Shown: positions 9,471 through 19,191, counted from the stretch's first letter. The stretch: 53,944 nt of DNA from Lachnospiraceae bacterium (GCA_017436865.1 JAFSCH010000038.1:1-53944); one strand, 5' to 3'. Made by a program: numbers and translations. Notes: generated from the sequence alone by a model not told the origin.

Positions 9471-11651
9471 CTAAACACTTTCTATATGAATCTCCGGAAT
9501 AAAAGTTCTCGACTGCTTCTCTTCCTTCTCCTGAGCGGCTACAGCCTGCACATATTCCTTACAGAATTCATCCTGTGCTATGTACTGGTCTTTACCTCTC
9601 CTGTCAACCTTATCATAAGTTCCGTCAGGTTGCAATATCTGAGCCTTCATTGTATCTCTTAATTGTACATCTAGTACATGCCATACCTTCTCCTGCAACT
9701 CAGGATTCAGAATTGGAAACAGAATCTCAACTCTTCGTTCCAGATTCCTAGGCATCCAGTCTGCACTTCCCATATACAGCTCTGCCTTTCCTGCATTTTC
9801 AAAATAAAAGATTCTTGCATGCTCCAAGAAATTACCTACAATGGAACGAACCGAAATATTATCATTAGTTCCTTCTACTCCTGTCTTAAGACAGCAGATT
9901 CCTCGTACAATAAGGTCAATTTTAACCCCGCAAGCCGCTGCCTCATACAATGCTTTGATTACATCCTGATCACATAAAGAATTCATTTTGGCTACAATTC
10001 TTGCCGGTCGATTTTGCTTTGCATTTTCCTTCTCTCTATTAATTAGATAAAGGAACTTCTCCTTTAACCATATTGGTGCAACCGCCAAATGATTCCATCC
10101 AAGCGGCTCCGAATAACCCGATAGCATATTAAATACTGCAGTTGCATCCTCACCTATTGCCTCATTACAAGTCAATAGACCAAGGTCCGTGTACAACTTT
10201 GCTGTCTGATCATTGTAATTTCCTGTTCCTAGATGAACATACCGTCTTATGCCCTCTTCTTCTTTTCTTACTACAAGTGTAATCTTACAATGTGTCTTTA
10301 GACCAACAAGTCCATAGATAACATGACAGCCTGCTTTCTCCAGCTTTCTCGCCCAAACAATATTGTTTTCTTCATCAAAACGTGCTTTTAACTCAACAAG
10401 TACCGTTACCTGTTTTCCATTCTCTGCTGCCTGTGCAAGTGCTGCAATAATTGGTGAATTACCACTAACACGATACAACGTCTGCTTAATCGCAAGAACC
10501 TGTGGATCTCGTGATGCCTGCTTGATAAAATCAACGACTGGAGTAAAGACCTCATATGGATGATGTAATAAAATATCTCTTTTACTAATCTCCTCAAAAA
10601 TATTCGCTCCCTGTGCTAAGTTTGCTACAGGCTGTGGTGTATATGGCTTATTCTTTAAATGTTCAAATCCTTCCATACCATACATTTTCATTAGAAAAGT
10701 AAGATCAAGCGGACCTTGAATATCATAAATATCCTTCTCCTCAATCTCTAATTCTTTCTGGATAATGGAAAGAAGCTTCTTATCTATACCATCCTCTACT
10801 TCTAGACGAATTGCCTGTCCCCATTGTCTTTTCTTTAACTGTTTTTCAATTTCCTTCAATAAATCAGCCGCATCATCCTCTTCAATTGATAAATCTGCAT
10901 TTCTCATAATTCGGAATGGAGATACGCATTCTATATTATAATTCAGAAACAGCTTATCCATATTTCTCTCGATAATCTGCTCTAAAAGAATGACTCTTTT
11001 GGTTCCATCTTTGTCTTCAGGCAGCTGTACAATTCTCGGAATAACACTTGGCACCTGAACCGTAGCAAATTCAAGCTCCTTACCAACATTTGATTTTTTA
11101 TGGAATAAGTGTTTTTTGAATCCGCCCTTGCCTTCTTCCTTTCTGGAAACCAACGCACCCAGGTTCAAAGATTTATTACGTATCAGTGGAAATGGTCTTG
11201 ATGAATCCACTGCCATCGGTGTTAAAACAGGATAAACATTATCTTGAAAATAACGATCAACAAACTGCTTATCTGTCTCTTCCAATTCTTCATGCTTTTC
11301 AATAATTTTTAAGCCATTTTGTGAAAGCAGAGGAAGTAATGAACGATTATAAGTAGAATACTGCATGTTTACTAATTCATGCGTTGCCTGATTTACTGCT
11401 TCCAGCTGTTCCATTGGAGTCATACCTGCAATATCTTTTTTCGTATATTCTGCATTTACCATATCTTTTAAAGATGCTACACGTACCATAAAAAACTCAT
11501 CTAGATTCGATGCTGTAATACTTAAAAATTTCAAACGCTCAAAAAGAGGAATTGTTTTATCCCTTGCTTCCCCTAAAATACGATGATTAAAAGCAACCCA
11601 GCTAAGTTCTCGATTATGATAATATTCTGATTTACTGTAATCTATCTTCAT
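9471..11651 (-). CDS. ppk: Polyphosphate kinase 1
   Basis: PPK1 reversibly transfers the terminal phosphate of ATP to polyphosphate. The 726-residue length is normal and all domains are present: N-terminal NRELSWVAFNHR, the PLD-like core with LKTHCKITL (candidate phosphohistidine His454), HLGTGNYND and FLEHARIFYFENAG (candidate His611). The YMGSADWMPRNLERR block near the C-terminus confirms the family. A GGGGG-rich ribosome site precedes the ATG. It lies 17 bases after ppx and overlaps the leader of maf, so synthesis and breakdown of polyphosphate are co-transcribed. Confidence 0.97.
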   Translation of the reverse strand: MKIDYSKSEYYHNRELSWVAFNHRILGEARDKTIPLFERLKFLSITASNLDEFFMVRVASLKDMVNAEYTKKDIAGMTPMEQLEAVNQATHELVNMQYSTYNRSLLPLLSQNGLKIIEKHEELEETDKQFVDRYFQDNVYPVLTPMAVDSSRPFPLIRNKSLNLGALVSRKEEGKGGFKKHLFHKKSNVGKELEFATVQVPSVIPRIVQLPEDKDGTKRVILLEQIIERNMDKLFLNYNIECVSPFRIMRNADLSIEEDDAADLLKEIEKQLKKRQWGQAIRLEVEDGIDKKLLSIIQKELEIEEKDIYDIQGPLDLTFLMKMYGMEGFEHLKNKPYTPQPVANLAQGANIFEEISKRDILLHHPYEVFTPVVDFIKQASRDPQVLAIKQTLYRVSGNSPIIAALAQAAENGKQVTVLVELKARFDEENNIVWARKLEKAGCHVIYGLVGLKTHCKITLVVRKEEEGIRRYVHLGTGNYNDQTAKLYTDLGLLTCNEAIGEDATAVFNMLSGYSEPLGWNHLAVAPIWLKEKFLYLINREKENAKQNRPARIVAKMNSLCDQDVIKALYEAAACGVKIDLIVRGICCLKTGVEGTNDNISVRSIVGNFLEHARIFYFENAGKAELYMGSADWMPRNLERRVEILFPILNPELQEKVWHVLDVQLRDTMKAQILQPDGTYDKVDRRGKDQYIAQDEFCKEYVQAVAAQEKEEKQSRTFIPEIHIESV

Positions 11652-11668
11652 TAAATTCCGTCCCCCTT

Positions 11669-13216
11669 TTATATATTACTCTTTTTCTGGCGAATAACCG
11701 GTTTAATATTAAATACTTCTTCAAAGAAATTCGCTTTCTGTTCAAAGAATCCAAGCTCCAAGGTCATATCAGAATTTGTTTCTACCGTTATTGTTACGAT
11801 ATCCTCCTTCCATACTACCTTTACATGCTCAAACTTCTGCTTGTAACTAATATCCAGTGCATTTACCAAACGAAGCATTGCTGTCAGCTTTGCAATCTTT
11901 AAATAAGAACCTCTGTCTAAGGTCGTAGTTTTACCAAGTGTGTCAAAATATTCAAATGGCGCTCTTACATATTTCACAACATTAGCAACAATCTCTCTCT
12001 CTAAATGTGACAAACCAATCATCTCTGTTGCCATGACTATATTATAAGAGCTCTCTCCCACACTTGTAAGACTAATATATTTTCCACATTCACAAAGAAT
12101 AGCAGAAAGCTGTAACAACAATCTGTCACGTTTTGAAAGCCCGTGTGCTTTTTTCATGTGGTCAAATAAATTCAATGCAATTTGTGCTCTTTCCTTCGCT
12201 TTTCTCTCATCACACTGGTATCTCCTGTTCATATCCCATGCACAGGCAAGAATATCCTGTTCAAAATTATGAGTTACTGTCAAAAGTCTGTTTTTCTCTG
12301 CGTATTCATAAGCCATTCCATCACACAAAGCAACTCCCGGTGCCCATATCATCTCAACACCTAAAGTCTTTATCATATTACGTAACATCAAAGCTGATAA
12401 ATAAACAAGAGAAGTATTTTCTTCCGGTATTCCTAACGTTCTTGCTATCTCCTGAGATTTTTTCTGCTTTAAATCTCCTACAAATTCAAGAAATACCTTT
12501 GCATCTACCTGTCCCTTTTTTGCAGACTCTTGAATTCCTTTTTGCAAAATCAAAGACACATAATCATCTACCAGAATCATATTCTTAATCTCACGATTTC
12601 CAACAAAGTTATCCCGAAAGCTTTGAATACTATCTCCAATCAGTTCATCTACCAGTTCCTCTAGCTGATACATGCGGTAAGATAATCTTCCCAGCTCCTC
12701 TCTCATTCGTAGTACACCGGGACGAATGTTTTGTGTCGTCACAAGACTATCCTTATCAAAAAGAGAAATCTGCATACTGCCTCCACCTATGTCAATGAAT
12801 ACTGTTCCCTTTTCAATAACCTTCTGAAAAGCCAATCCCTTTGAAGCCACTGACTTATAATCCAAAAATCTCTGTTCTGAATTACTTAACACTTCAATAC
12901 GGATTCCCGTACGTGCATGTATCTGGTCTAATAGAATCAGTGCATTCTTCGTTTCACGAATCGCACTTGTTCCATAAGCCTTATAGTCCTCAACCCTATA
13001 TGACTTCATAATCTCTGTATACTCTCGTAAGATTCGGCAAAGCTCATCCATTCGTTCATTCGTAAGCTTTCCGGTCAGATAAGAATCCGTCCCCAATTCG
13101 ATTCTATGTCTAATATAATCAATTTCACGAATTCCATTTTTCGATGAAATTTCAAATACCTTCATCGCCAGCTCATAAGAGCCCACATCAATTGCCGCAA
13201 ACGTCTTATATGCCAT
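11669..13216 (-). CDS. ppx: Ppx/GppA-family exopolyphosphatase with C-terminal HD-like domain
   Basis: The 515-residue protein belongs to the ASKHA-fold Ppx/GppA phosphatases that remove terminal phosphates from polyphosphate or pppGpp. It shows the phosphate-1 motif (AAIDVGSYELAMKVFEIS) and the DIGGGSMQISLF motif near residue 145. An HD-type helical C-terminal domain starts near residue 320 but has lost clear metal-binding HD residues. It is the first gene of the ppx-ppk-maf operon, with a GGGG site 8 bases before the ATG. Substrate choice between polyphosphate and pppGpp cannot be read from sequence, but the ppk linkage favours polyphosphate. Confidence 0.92.
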   Translation of the reverse strand: MAYKTFAAIDVGSYELAMKVFEISSKNGIREIDYIRHRIELGTDSYLTGKLTNERMDELCRILREYTEIMKSYRVEDYKAYGTSAIRETKNALILLDQIHARTGIRIEVLSNSEQRFLDYKSVASKGLAFQKVIEKGTVFIDIGGGSMQISLFDKDSLVTTQNIRPGVLRMREELGRLSYRMYQLEELVDELIGDSIQSFRDNFVGNREIKNMILVDDYVSLILQKGIQESAKKGQVDAKVFLEFVGDLKQKKSQEIARTLGIPEENTSLVYLSALMLRNMIKTLGVEMIWAPGVALCDGMAYEYAEKNRLLTVTHNFEQDILACAWDMNRRYQCDERKAKERAQIALNLFDHMKKAHGLSKRDRLLLQLSAILCECGKYISLTSVGESSYNIVMATEMIGLSHLEREIVANVVKYVRAPFEYFDTLGKTTTLDRGSYLKIAKLTAMLRLVNALDISYKQKFEHVKVVWKEDIVTITVETNSDMTLELGFFEQKANFFEEVFNIKPVIRQKKSNI

Positions 13217-13243
13217 GTAATCACCCCTTCTTTTATTCTATTC

Positions 13244-13379
13244 AGGTTCAGAGCTACATCTCAAAAACGCTTTGTGTTTCCTCGATGTGCGTATCCGCCA
13301 AATAGAATTACTTACAAATGCACTCTTGAATGCAAGCATTCATCATGCATTTTTCGTAATTCTGCTTGGCTCTGAACCT
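13244..13379. repeat. Long nested inverted repeat overlapping the end of the DUF815 gene
   Basis: Outer 11-bp perfect arms AGGTTCAGAGC (13244-13254) and GCTCTGAACCT (13369-13379) enclose nested pairs AGAATTAC/GTAATTCT, AAATGCA/TGCATTT and TGAATGC/GCATTCA. No U-run follows in either direction. The last codons and stop of the upstream ATPase gene lie inside it, which is consistent with a small palindromic element inserted at the gene end. Confidence 0.65.
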
Positions 13380-14659
13380 AACAAGTAGTCAATAAACTGT
13401 TGTGCTGTTCTTCCTGACAATCCACCATGTGCAAGTTCCCACTTATTTGCTTCCAGTAAAAGTTCATCCTCTTCCATATTAATATCATTTCTCTGAGCCA
13501 ATACTTTAACAATATTCTGAAATTCTTTTTTATCCGGAGCACAGAAGAAAATAGAAACACCAAATCTTGCAACCAATGACAACTTCTCCTGTACCGTATC
13601 AGAAGAATGCAAATCGTCTCTTCTTTCTTCCTTATCCGAATACTTCTCTCTTACCAAATGTCTTCTATTAGTGGTGGCGTAAATCAACACATTATCCGGC
13701 TTCACCTCTAAGCCACCTTCAATAATCGCTTTCAAATACTTATATTCGATTTCAAACTCTTCAAAGCTCAAATCATCCATATAAATAATAAACTTATAAT
13801 TTCTATTTTTAATCTGGGCAATCACATCATTCAAATCTTGGAACTGATGCTTATACACCTCAATCATACGAAGTCCCTGATCATAATACTTATTAATGAT
13901 TCCCTTGATACTAGATGACTTACCGGTTCCTGCATCACCAAACAACAGACAGTTATTGGCTGGCTTTCCTTGCACAAAAGCTTCTGTATTTGCAATCAGC
14001 TTCTGTTTTGGAATCTCATAGCCAACCAAATCCTCCAGCTTTACATGGTCAATATTCTTGATTGCCTTTACTTCCATCTCTTTTCCTTCCGGATGAGAGA
14101 TTCGGAAAGATTTATTTAGTCCGAACTTACCAACACCATAAGCCGCATAAAAATCCGTAATGATTTTCTTTATGTCTTCTACTGAATCCGCTGAACCAAT
14201 TCCTCTTGCCACTTCACAGATACAATCTCTAATTCGCCTATTATAAACATGACTTTTTTCTTTATTCCCTTCGAAGTTTTTAATAAATTCTAATACACCC
14301 TTACCAAACACTTCTTCCATACCAGCAAAATCATAGTCCAAGAATTCCTTAATAATTGCAAAATCATGGAATGCCACACTACTCAGTGTTCCTTCCGGTT
14401 CGCCTTTTATCTCACAAGCAAGGCTGTAAGAATTTTCATCATTTACCAAAAGATTTGCAAGATAACAATGCCAAAGATTTCCATAAAATCCATGATGAGC
14501 CGCCTTTTCTAAAATATTATGTATGCATTCGTAAAATAACTCTTCTCTATCCTCTAAGTTATAATACTCATCCCTATAATGCTCCATAAGCCATGCCATA
14601 TCACGAAGTAGCTTATCTTCTTTGAGCTTACGATAAACAATCAATTCTTTTTCTTTCAT
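13343..14659 (-). CDS. DUF815 (COG2607) AAA-type ATPase
   Basis: The 438-residue protein (ATG at 14659; a TTG two codons earlier is possible) has an N-terminal helical region and a P-loop AAA domain from about residue 200. Landmarks are Walker A LFGDAGTGKSS, Walker B KFIIYMDDLSF, a sensor-like YATTNRRHLVRE and an arginine-rich KEERRDDLHSSD stretch. This matches the DUF815 family, whose cellular role is not established. Eighteen to twenty-five bases separate it from pheA upstream, so the two are probably co-transcribed. Its final residues (GSEPSRITKNA) are read from an inverted repeat and may differ from relatives. Confidence 0.9.
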   Translation of the reverse strand: MKEKELIVYRKLKEDKLLRDMAWLMEHYRDEYYNLEDREELFYECIHNILEKAAHHGFYGNLWHCYLANLLVNDENSYSLACEIKGEPEGTLSSVAFHDFAIIKEFLDYDFAGMEEVFGKGVLEFIKNFEGNKEKSHVYNRRIRDCICEVARGIGSADSVEDIKKIITDFYAAYGVGKFGLNKSFRISHPEGKEMEVKAIKNIDHVKLEDLVGYEIPKQKLIANTEAFVQGKPANNCLLFGDAGTGKSSSIKGIINKYYDQGLRMIEVYKHQFQDLNDVIAQIKNRNYKFIIYMDDLSFEEFEIEYKYLKAIIEGGLEVKPDNVLIYATTNRRHLVREKYSDKEERRDDLHSSDTVQEKLSLVARFGVSIFFCAPDKKEFQNIVKVLAQRNDINMEEDELLLEANKWELAHGGLSGRTAQQFIDYLLGSEPSRITKNA

Positions 14660-14683
14660 TGTCAAACTCGCTCCTTCTATATC

Positions 14684-15808
14684 TTAATAATTTCCTAATA
14701 TTTTCATATTTCTGGTTTCTTCACGAAGCCCTCTAAGTGCATTCTTTACCGCGCTGTCCTGCATATTTCCTTCAAAATCCACAAAGAAACGATATTCCCA
14801 GTTTCTTCCGGTTAGAGGTCTACTCTCAATCTTTGACATATTTAATCCATTATAAATCAAATGAGATAAGGCGTGATACAATGCACCACTTTCATGATTA
14901 ATTTCAAAGCAAAGGCTAATTTTCTTGGCCTCTGGTGAAAATACCTTCTGGTTTGTAACAATGATAAAGCGTGTTGAATTTTCTTTCAAATCATTTACAC
15001 CCTTCTTTAATACCTGAAGTCCATAAACCTTTGCTGCATATTCACTTGCAATGGCTGCCTGTGTTAAATTCTTCTCATTTGCAACCTTCTGTGCCGCAAA
15101 GGCATTATTTTTCATACTAATCTGCTGCCATCCCGACTCACGCAAATACTCACTACTCTGCATAAGTGATTGAGGATGCGAATACACGGTATTGATATCT
15201 TCTATGTTTGCTCCTTCACAAGCAAGCAAACAATGCTCTATTGGAATAATCTGCTCTCCTACGATATAATTCTCAAATTCTACAAGTAAATCATAAACTT
15301 CGCTAATGATACCTGCTGTAGAATTCTCAATCGGAAGAACTGCGAAGTCCGCACTACCTTCATCAATAGCCAACATTGCATCACGGAAGGTATCCACATT
15401 GAAACAATTTACCTCTTCTCCAAAATACTCAATCATAGCAGCCTGAGAATAAGCACCTTCCGCCCCCTGAAAAACAACTCTACACTTCGTCTTGTCCATT
15501 TCAAGCATTTCATGAAATGCAAGATTACCTCCCTTTCCATTTTCAGCTAACAATCTGTACTGAAGTTTTCTGCTCATAGACATAATCTGCTCAAAAAGCT
15601 CTTTTACGCCGTATGCATTAAATTCATTATGGGCCAAAGCACTCACAGCCTTTAGCTTCTGTTGTTCTCGTTCCTTATCAAATACTCTTTTTCCTGTCTC
15701 TATCTTATACGCAGCTACCTGTTCACAAACTGCCATTCTTTTCTCATACAACTCTACAATATTTCGATCAATTCCATCTAGCTCATTTCTTAATTCCAGT
15801 AAATCCAT
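14684..15808 (-). CDS. pheA: Bifunctional chorismate mutase / prephenate dehydratase
   Basis: The first 90 residues are an AroQ-type chorismate mutase (MDLLELRNELDGIDRNIVELYEKR). The middle is prephenate dehydratase (FQGAEGAYSQAA, LPIENSTAGII, and the catalytic NSTRF segment). The C-terminus is an ACT domain (SGALYHALSHL, ESRPLTGRNWEYRFFVDF) expected to bind phenylalanine. It makes phenylpyruvate for Phe synthesis. I chose the ATG at 15808 because the domain begins there, although an in-frame ATG four codons upstream sits too close to the AAGGG site. No T-box or Phe leader peptide is visible upstream, so feedback at the ACT domain is the likely control. Confidence 0.95.
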   Translation of the reverse strand: MDLLELRNELDGIDRNIVELYEKRMAVCEQVAAYKIETGKRVFDKEREQQKLKAVSALAHNEFNAYGVKELFEQIMSMSRKLQYRLLAENGKGGNLAFHEMLEMDKTKCRVVFQGAEGAYSQAAMIEYFGEEVNCFNVDTFRDAMLAIDEGSADFAVLPIENSTAGIISEVYDLLVEFENYIVGEQIIPIEHCLLACEGANIEDINTVYSHPQSLMQSSEYLRESGWQQISMKNNAFAAQKVANEKNLTQAAIASEYAAKVYGLQVLKKGVNDLKENSTRFIIVTNQKVFSPEAKKISLCFEINHESGALYHALSHLIYNGLNMSKIESRPLTGRNWEYRFFVDFEGNMQDSAVKNALRGLREETRNMKILGNY

Positions 15809-15845
15809 ACTAATAACCATGCCCTTCCTAAATGTTGTTCCTTTT

Positions 15846-15874
15846 AGTATAGCACACCAATTCTTCTTTGTAAA
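15846..15874 (-). promoter_or_regulatory. pheA promoter
   Basis: On the minus strand TTTACA (15869-15874) and TATACT (15846-15851) are 17 bases apart, about 40 bases upstream of the pheA ATG. Confidence 0.8.
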
Positions 15875-15941
15875 AATATATAACCCCTCTTTTCTTTTTG
15901 CAAATAATTCTTTATAATATTTAATATAGGGGGAATTTTTT

Positions 15942-16964
15942 ATGAAAAGAAAGATTATTGCTATATTTTCTATCATTTGTATTATCACTGTATTTATTGT
16001 TACTGGAATTGTAGTACAGTTAAATCAGCGTATTGTCAAAAATCCAGTCGGAACTGTTGGAAATACCGCTGGAAATCTTTATAATGGAGGGCTTTTCTGC
16101 GAAGATGATGGTTACGTGTATTTTTCCAATCCTTATGATACTTACGCCCTCTATCGCATGCGCCCTAATGAAACAGAAATAGAAAAATTAATTCAAACAG
16201 AAACTGGCTCCATTAATGCTGCCGGAAAGTACTTCTATTTTTATCAAAAGGGTTCCGGTTCAGGAGAAGGCTTTGGCTATATGATTAGTACTACAGGTAT
16301 CTATCGTGCTGAAAAAGAAAATCCAAACAAGATTGAATGTCTTGACCGTATCCTAAGTGAAACCATGGTACTTGCAGATAATTCTATCTATTATAATACT
16401 GCTAAACAAGAAGAAGGTGTTAATTTAAAGAAAATAGATATAGATGGTGAAAATGCAGAAATTCTTTTGAATTATAAAGTAACTCCTGCATGTGTTAATA
16501 ACTCAGCCATCTATTTCAATAATACAACAGACAATGGCCATCTAATGCAGCTTCCTTTAGGAAGTAAAAATGCAGCTGATATTTTAGCTGAGGATATGTA
16601 CATGCCTATTGTTGATGGTACTACAGTATACTATATTGATATTCACAATAATTACGCATTAATAAGCTATGATATGTCAAGCGGTGAAAAAACAGTCCTT
16701 ACAACCGAACGTACTGACACATATAACATCTCAGACTTATTCATTTATTATCAGACAGCAGGTGAAACACCACAGCTTAAGCGCATTTCTAAAGACGGAG
16801 CATTTTCTGAAGTTGTTGCAGATGGTGCATACCACAACATAAATATTACCTCTCAGTATGTTTATTTTCAAAAATTTGGTGTAGAGAGACCCGTATATAA
16901 AACTCCGGTGAATGGTGTTGTTACCGTCAGCACCTTTGACTCCGCAAAATTGACAGGATTTTAA
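15942..16964 (+). CDS. Membrane-anchored DUF5050-type beta-propeller protein
   Basis: An N-terminal membrane anchor or signal segment (about residues 4-27) precedes a roughly 310-residue extracellular domain. It is made of repeated strands with YVYFSN, YFYFYQ, SIYYNT, AIYFNN, TVYYID and YVYFQK motifs. Such repeating Y-Y-N blades fit DUF5050/DUF5050-like propellers of Clostridia, whose function is unknown. A strong AGGGGG ribosome site is present, and a TATAAT box at 15913-15918 suggests its own promoter with a weak -35. It is followed immediately by a strong terminator. Confidence 0.75.
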   Translation: MKRKIIAIFSIICIITVFIVTGIVVQLNQRIVKNPVGTVGNTAGNLYNGGLFCEDDGYVYFSNPYDTYALYRMRPNETEIEKLIQTETGSINAAGKYFYFYQKGSGSGEGFGYMISTTGIYRAEKENPNKIECLDRILSETMVLADNSIYYNTAKQEEGVNLKKIDIDGENAEILLNYKVTPACVNNSAIYFNNTTDNGHLMQLPLGSKNAADILAEDMYMPIVDGTTVYYIDIHNNYALISYDMSSGEKTVLTTERTDTYNISDLFIYYQTAGETPQLKRISKDGAFSEVVADGAYHNINITSQYVYFQKFGVERPVYKTPVNGVVTVSTFDSAKLTGF

Positions 16965-16979
16965 TATCCTGTCTTTTTT
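16952..16979 (+). terminator. Intrinsic terminator after the DUF5050 gene
   Basis: A stem GACAGGAT/ATCCTGTC around a 6-nt loop followed by TTTTTT. The 5' arm overlaps the final codons. Confidence 0.9.
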
Positions 16980-17078
16980 GCTTATTCAATGATACATTTC
17001 CTCACAGAATCCGCAGTAAATTCTTATTCCTGTTGTATAGTTACGTATACTCTTCCTATTTATGGCTATACTAAAAAC

Positions 17079-17519
17079 ATGAAACATTTATTTTATCAGT
17101 TTATAATCCATTTACCAATTTATCATTTTCTTTCTGACTTCATCCATTGTGGAATCACTGGATGGTGTCTTGAAATCGTGTTTACAGCGTTCCACTCCTT
17201 TCGAAGGCGCGAAATGTCCCTAAAAGGTACTACCTCTATCTGGATGTTTCCCATTTATGGAAGTATTGCTGTGTTAAAGCCTATTTTCTATCTGATGCGT
17301 CAGCTTCCGATATGGCTTCGCGGCTTACTCTATACTTCCTGCATTTTCACTGGAGAATATATCAGCGGACGGCTGTTAAGTAAACGCAACCTATGTCCTT
17401 GGAATTATGGACACAGCAAATGGCATATTCAGAAGGTTATCAGACTTGATTTCCTCCCTTACTGGTTCCTGACTGGATTGCTCTTTGAAAAATTATTAAC
17501 AAGCAAAAGAAAAAAGTAG
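17079..17519 (+). CDS. ABC-transporter type IV / CmpB-family membrane protein
   Basis: From the ATG at 17079 the protein is 146 residues with three to four hydrophobic segments and the motif HCGITGWCLEI, typical of the PF06541-type putative ABC transporter permease family. An open frame extends 30 codons upstream but lacks a better start. No clear ribosome site precedes 17079 and a TATACT sits just before it, so translation may be leaderless or start elsewhere. The substrate is unknown. It stands alone between terminators. Confidence 0.7.
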   Translation: MKHLFYQFIIHLPIYHFLSDFIHCGITGWCLEIVFTAFHSFRRREMSLKGTTSIWMFPIYGSIAVLKPIFYLMRQLPIWLRGLLYTSCIFTGEYISGRLLSKRNLCPWNYGHSKWHIQKVIRLDFLPYWFLTGLLFEKLLTSKRKK

Positions 17520-17546
17520 GGCTCTTAACAAAGGTCCTACTTTTTT
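17510..17546. terminator. Bidirectional terminator between convergent genes
   Basis: AAAAAAGTAGG and CCTACTTTTTT form an 11-bp stem around a 15-nt loop with A/T-runs on both sides. Confidence 0.88.
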
Positions 17547-17550
17547 CTAA

Positions 17551-17916
17551 TTATTCTATTTCTTCAAACTCTTCTGCTGTGATATCCTGCACATTCATGG
17601 TACGCCGCTTTCTTCTTGCAATCTCTGACTGCTCCCAAATAAATTCCTTAACGTCTTTTGCATTTTTTATATGCTCTAAAACAAGTTGCGGATTTGTTGT
17701 ATCACCTGTATGACATACGATCGTTCCTAATCCAAACATTCTCTCAAAAAGAGAAGCTTTTAAGGTTACATCCTGAACCTTATACATGTAACAGTCCTCT
17801 TCCTGCTTATTTAAAAATCCCATATTAATTGTAATACCATTTTCTTTCACCTTGTAAACCGTAAAAGTAAACGGAAGCCCGAAAAACACCCATCTTTTGC
17901 GTTCTTTGAATTCCAT
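17551..17916 (-). CDS. Bacterial PH-domain protein (YdbS/bPH2-like)
   Basis: The 121-residue protein fits the bacterial pleckstrin-like bPH2 fold: VFFGLPFTFTVYKVKENGITINMGFLNKQEEDCYMYKVQDVTLKASLFERMFGLG is spread over its first 65 residues, with the typical YKVQDV and FGLGTI elements. Unlike YdbS it has no membrane helices, so it is probably cytosolic or complexed. An AGGAGGG site precedes the ATG. Its role is not known. Confidence 0.8.
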   Translation of the reverse strand: MEFKERKRWVFFGLPFTFTVYKVKENGITINMGFLNKQEEDCYMYKVQDVTLKASLFERMFGLGTIVCHTGDTTNPQLVLEHIKNAKDVKEFIWEQSEIARRKRRTMNVQDITAEEFEEIE

Positions 17917-17986
17917 CCTTATTCCCTCCTTTTTTTCTATAGATTATAAAAGAAGCAGAATTTATAGTCAACCTAAACAACAATGG

Positions 17987-18991
17987 TTATTTTGTCGCAT
18001 AAATAATAGCCAACTGTTTTATCAAATCTTTATTTCTAATCCATATTTCCTGCCACTGGGAATACGGCAATGGACAGGCTACCGTTCCTGTTTCAATCAG
18101 AACCGTAGGGGTATTCTGCCCTATCATCATCCAGTTATAATCAAGCCCATTTAAGGGAGACTGTTCTCCATAAGAATACCCGGTAACCTGCTTTACTTCC
18201 ACTGCTAATGCAGCAGTCTTATCCAACAATTCTCCACTCTGGCCTATATTCCAGTATATTGCTCCCTCCATAGAATGATACGAAATCGCAATATCAAATT
18301 TTCTTTGTGCAAATGCATTTGCAATTGCCATAGTTTCTGGCTCAGAAAATGAAAAGATTCCTTCATAAAACTCTGAGGCTGGCGCCTTTACGCACCGTTT
18401 GTTTCCCCATCCTGTCATAAAATTCCGATTAATATCCACACCTGCAGCATTTGCTTTCCATCTTGCCGGTTTTGATGCACCTTTCATTTGATATAAATTC
18501 GCTCGAAGTAATTCATTCTGAATGGCATCAATGCCACATTGACTTATCGTTACTCCATCCGGATTAACCATAGGAACAATATACACTGCACACTGCTCAA
18601 AAATATCACCAAGCTCAACGCCTTCTACAATTGGTGTCTCCCAGTTCTTCATAAGCTCTTCTATCTGCTTCATAAGCATCCAGGAGTTCATCCACTCCCG
18701 TCCATGCACTGCTGCCTCAATAAAAATAGCCTTAGGTGCCTGCGGATTTCCAATTACAACCTCCCATACTGTTCGTGAATCTAATGACGCCCCAATCGGT
18801 ATACATGCCATTTTATCTTTATACTGTTCTTTCAATTGCACTAAATCACATTCCATCTCCATATAGGTATACACGTGATTCGTTACATCTACAATTTCCG
18901 TTTCTGGTAAGTTCAGTTCCTTAGCCTGCACACGTCCCCCGATAATAATACTCAACATGCACAAACCTAAAAATGCTTTTACTTTTTTCAC
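17987..18991 (-). CDS. Secreted M14-family zinc carboxypeptidase
   Basis: A GTG start (18991) follows a GGGG site, and the first 23 residues form a signal peptide (KKVKAFLGLCMLSIIIGG, cut near VQAKE). The M14 zinc site is clear: HGRE near residue 97, GVDINRNF with the family Arg, SYHS as third metal ligand and the catalytic glutamate in VLIETG near residue 300. It should trim peptides or cell-wall stem peptides outside the cell; the latter would resemble gamma-D-glutamyl-diamino acid peptidases. It is monocistronic. A plausible ATGACA/TACAAT promoter lies about 70-100 bases upstream. Confidence 0.9.
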   Translation of the reverse strand: MKKVKAFLGLCMLSIIIGGRVQAKELNLPETEIVDVTNHVYTYMEMECDLVQLKEQYKDKMACIPIGASLDSRTVWEVVIGNPQAPKAIFIEAAVHGREWMNSWMLMKQIEELMKNWETPIVEGVELGDIFEQCAVYIVPMVNPDGVTISQCGIDAIQNELLRANLYQMKGASKPARWKANAAGVDINRNFMTGWGNKRCVKAPASEFYEGIFSFSEPETMAIANAFAQRKFDIAISYHSMEGAIYWNIGQSGELLDKTAALAVEVKQVTGYSYGEQSPLNGLDYNWMMIGQNTPTVLIETGTVACPLPYSQWQEIWIRNKDLIKQLAIIYATK

Positions 18992-19191
18992 CCAATTTTC
19001 CCCTTTTGTTTTTTCTGTATTCTTTGCATTTTTCTTTTATTTTTCTAACTATTTATATTGTAGCATCAATCTTTCTATTTTGTCATCCATTTGTTATCGT
19101 TCTAATCTTATTCGTAATTATGAAGGTACTGAATAATTACGAGACATCTTTGATGTCTTGCAGTAACATTGCAGTAACATGTAAAAAAACA
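18992..19191. other. Divergent intergenic region with small repeats
   Basis: Between the peptidase and the pyr promoter I see three features. One is a palindromic GTAATTAT...ATAATTAC unit at 19114-19140 shared with 22960-22998. Another is a small hairpin GACATC-ttt-GATGTC at 19143-19157. The third is an 11-base string TTGCAGTAACA repeated in tandem at 19158-19179, immediately upstream of the pyr -35 box. The tandem 11-mers could be an activator or repressor site; this is inference. Confidence 0.6.

Noticed and set aside
15809-15941. T-box or Phe-rich leader peptide for pheA
   Set aside because: The leader from the predicted promoter is only about 35 nt and has no T-box sequence or Phe codon run.
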